From the NCBI GenBank assembly GCA_043767025.1, contig JAYUHK010000092.1:1-54337 (forward strand): a stretch of 54,337 bases of DNA, read 5' to 3'. How positions within the stretch are numbered: the first letter of the stretch is position 1; every line of letters starts with the position of its first letter. A program made the translations under genes and the position numbers. Of this stretch, positions 53,794 to 54,337 are shown piece by piece. This stretch comes from JAYUHK01 sp043767025. Its GTDB lineage: Bacteria; Bacteroidota; Bacteroidia; Chitinophagales; Saprospiraceae. The notes below the pieces were generated by a model. The model was not told where the DNA came from and did no database searches. It saw nothing but the letters and a program-made list of their open reading frames with translations.

Positions 53794-53801
53794 TAAATTT
53801 G
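53794..53801 (+). promoter_or_regulatory. -7 box in front of the 53815 gene
   Basis: TAAATTTG matches TAnnTTTG fully and lies 14 bases before the ATG at 53815, so the leader would be only about 7 bases. No clear -33 TTG. Confidence 0.35.
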
Positions 53802-53814
53802 CAAAAATAAAAAT

Positions 53815-54180
53815 ATGGAAATAACAAAGCCAATACTGTCCGTTGGAGATTTGATGTATCTGCGAAAGCCAGCAGGCAGCATCTACAAAATCACGTCAAT
53901 CCATGAGTACTGGATACTCAACGGCAGCGAAACCTTGACCAAAAAACCAGCCGATGCAACTGGCTACACTTTTTCGAGAATTTACCACTATATACTGTAC
54001 TCCAACGCATCGGGCAAAATAATCAAGGCATCAGAATCGTCTTTCTGCAAAGAAAGTTTGGTAGTTCCTTTTAGCAAGATAGCTTTGATACAGAAGTTGG
54101 ACGAAAAACTGAAAAAAGCAGATGCCAAAGAAACCGAAAAAATAAACGAACAAATGAAACTTATCCACAAAAATCTGTGA
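53815..54180 (+). CDS. Hypothetical protein
   Basis: 121 residues, soluble, without a signal peptide. An N-terminal beta-rich part (PILSVGDLMYLRKPAGSIYK, YHYILYSNASGKIIKASES) is followed by a charged C-terminal helix (LIQKLDEKLKKADAKETEKI). The strand pattern with 'VGDLMYLRKP' hints at a small barrel, but I do not recognise a family. It stands alone between repeat copy B and the window end. Confidence 0.6.
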   Translation: MEITKPILSVGDLMYLRKPAGSIYKITSIHEYWILNGSETLTKKPADATGYTFSRIYHYILYSNASGKIIKASESSFCKESLVVPFSKIALIQKLDEKLKKADAKETEKINEQMKLIHKNL

Positions 54181-54301
54181 AGAAGTCAATACTCGGCTCT
54201 ACAATAATCTAAATAACTGACCAAAATTAATTTGTATTAAAAAAGTTAGATTTTATATACCAATAGAAGAACGGAACAGCAAAAGTTATCTTCACATTGA
54301 T

Positions 54302-54337
54302 TTCATTATTCGATATTCGGCGTTCCTTATTCGATAT
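54302..54337. repeat. Start of a 21-bp tandem repeat, cut by window edge
   Basis: Two units: 54302-54322 and 54323-54337, whose first 15 bases, TTCATTATTCGATAT and TTCCTTATTCGATAT, differ at one position. The array may continue outside the window. Confidence 0.5.

Noticed and set aside
54302..54337. CRISPR array start at the right edge
   Set aside because: The units are contiguous 21-bp repeats without spacers.

Overview
The window is AT-rich chromosomal DNA from a member of the Bacteroidota. Several independent signs agree. Genes mostly lack Shine-Dalgarno sites and several are preceded by the Bacteroidota promoter -7 box TAnnTTTG. Secreted proteins carry type IX secretion (T9SS) sorting domains. 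There is an Oar-like TonB-dependent receptor with a carboxypeptidase-like N-terminal domain. The division and cell wall (dcw) cluster has the order typical of the phylum. No rRNA, tRNA or CRISPR array was seen, and I cannot name the genus.

Layout. 1-3.9 kb (minus strand): an apparent five-gene operon, cupin - AraC regulator - hybrid histidine kinase - response regulator - D-lactate dehydrogenase (cut by the window edge). 3.9-7.3 kb (minus): a glycosyltransferase with an extra C-terminal domain, overlapping a GH130 mannoside phosphorylase-type gene. 7.4-10.4 kb: a release-factor-like small protein, two small membrane proteins, a SOUL heme-binding protein and Dps, which together look like a stress or stationary-phase set. 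10.4-12.3 kb: a gene remnant, then csaA, a two-helix membrane protein, a short asparaginase-fold protein and a YkuK-like protein. 12.3-12.65 kb: a gap that appears to hold a small RNA gene and a strong bidirectional terminator. 12.66-17.1 kb: a T9SS-exported peptidyl-arginine/agmatine deiminase, ribH, a secreted unknown protein, a DEDDh exonuclease and a lipoprotein. 17.4-22.95 kb: one giant PKD-repeat surface protein with a type B T9SS signal. 23-33 kb: yidC, an A-type Fe-S carrier, ccmB, an unknown gene behind a structured leader, smc, tex and a decayed Rpn-type nuclease fragment.

33.2-48.65 kb is the dcw cluster, entirely on the minus strand and transcribed mraZ-rsmH-ftsL-ftsI-murE-mraY-murD-ftsW-murG-murC-ftsQ-ftsA-ftsZ. 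It makes lipid II (MurC, D, E, MraY, MurG), polymerises and crosslinks it at the septum (FtsW, FtsI) and builds the Z-ring and divisome (FtsZ, A, Q, L). murF and ddl are not in the window. Three TGGNN repeats with a 10-bp period in front of mraZ look like a MraZ operator overlapping a promoter. 48.9-54.3 kb holds a frameshifted HYR-like secreted protein, the TonB receptor with a strong terminator, and an unknown small gene.

The observations most worth following are: a 96-bp near-identical inverted repeat bracketing the dcw cluster (33.1 and 53.7 kb); a large excess of the short palindrome TGT[C/G]ACA between about 10.7 and 49.5 kb but not in the first 10.7 kb; a candidate small RNA at 12.48-12.56 kb; a structured leader with a sigma-54-like promoter at 26.4-26.57 kb; and an AraC-type direct-repeat operator in front of the signalling operon. 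All counts were made by eye and no database was searched.
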